Source: JACQWR01 sp964614365
GTDB lineage: Bacteria; Desulfobacterota; Syntrophia; Syntrophales; JACQWR01
Assembly (NCBI GenBank): GCA_964614365.1
Contig: CAZTLA010000173.1
Location: 1-6,664, forward strand
Direction of reading: 5' to 3'
DNA: 6,664 nt
Every line of letters starts with the position of its first letter. The stretch's first letter is position 1. This document shows, piece by piece, positions 6,427 to 6,664 of the stretch. Below the pieces are notes generated by a model. It had not been told where the DNA came from, made no database searches, and saw only the letters and a list, made by a program, of their open reading frames with translations. The position numbers and the translations under genes are program-made.

Positions 6427-6664
6427 ATGCAGGAATACCCGCATATTTTATTTCAGAAAAACTGGCGTCTTGATGAGGAAACCATTTTCATGCTGGGGCA
6501 GTGCGAATCCATCATTCAGGCCATTTCCTCAGCGCCGGTCAAACCGGAATACAGAAAACAGTTGCTGACGGTATCTCTGCGGAAAGGCGCCAGGGCGACG
6601 ACGGCCATTGAAGGAAACACCCTATCCGAAGAGGAAGTAGCCCGTATTGACGAAGGGAAAAATC
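6427..6664 (+). CDS. Fic-family protein, N-terminal 79 residues (cut by window edge)
   Basis: Fic proteins transfer AMP or other nucleotide parts to hydroxyl groups of target proteins. Only the N-terminal region is seen; the catalytic HPFxxGNGR loop would lie beyond the window. What is seen fits the Fic N-terminal domain: a tryptophan near the start (Trp13), a helix with LGQCESIIQAI (23-33), then LRKGARATTAIEGN (51-64) followed by TLSEEEVARI (65-74). Thr58-x-x-x-Glu62-Gly63 matches the inhibitory motif [S/T]xxxE[G/N], in which the glutamate blocks ATP from binding productively. An N-terminal motif is class II. The start ATG has a ribosome binding site and its own promoter. The gene follows the helicase by 104 bp in the same direction, which suggests a joint cassette. 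The call rests on the motif and general pattern, so the family is likely but the target and activity are unknown. Confidence 0.8.
   Translation, partial: MQEYPHILFQKNWRLDEETIFMLGQCESIIQAISSAPVKPEYRKQLLTVSLRKGARATTAIEGNTLSEEEVARIDEGKN

Noticed and set aside
6375..6473. Short open frame starting at the ATG within the Fic leader
   Set aside because: It begins within the -10 region of the predicted promoter, lacks a ribosome binding site, and overlaps the Fic gene out of frame.

Overview
The window reads as a bacterial chromosome of moderate GC content. The best guess is a deltaproteobacterium (Desulfobacterota, Syntrophus/Smithella-like) or a close relative. This rests on the style of the proteins, the rrf2-iscS-mnmA-nadA gene order, and an intergenic hairpin of the ATTGCGAGG...GGCAAT type that I recall as common in such genomes. 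The sequence alone does not prove the taxonomy.

Left half (1-3313, minus strand): a compact iron-sulfur/sulfur-transfer operon read right to left. It runs from an Rrf2/IscR-type regulator (3246-2803) to a NifS/IscS-type cysteine desulfurase (2682-1516), then the tRNA 2-thiouridylase MnmA (1505-429), then quinolinate synthase NadA (from 442, cut by the left edge). IscS makes persulfide sulfur, MnmA can use it to thiolate tRNA U34, and NadA needs a [4Fe-4S] cluster for NAD synthesis. The regulator is probably the sensor for the group. Its promoter (TTGACA-16-TTTAAT) runs into a 27-bp inverted repeat, which suggests autoregulation. A 108-bp gap between rrf2 and iscS holds the palindromic repeat. 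iscS and mnmA are 10 bp apart; mnmA and nadA overlap by 14 bp.

Intergenic region (3247-3431): divergent. It holds the rrf2 promoter/operator and a weak candidate promoter for the right half.

Right half (3432-6664, plus strand): accessory in character. A long SNF2/RapA-type helicase (about 963 aa if repaired) is split by a one-base frameshift near its N terminus: codons 1-25 are in one frame and the remaining 937 codons in another. The junction is an A5 run directly after a perfect 7-bp hairpin. After 104 bp with a good promoter and ribosome binding site comes the start of a Fic-family protein (79 codons seen), with the inhibitory TxxxEGN motif in its N-terminal region. A SNF2 helicase next to a Fic protein suggests a defence or restriction-type island continuing to the right of the window; this is inference.
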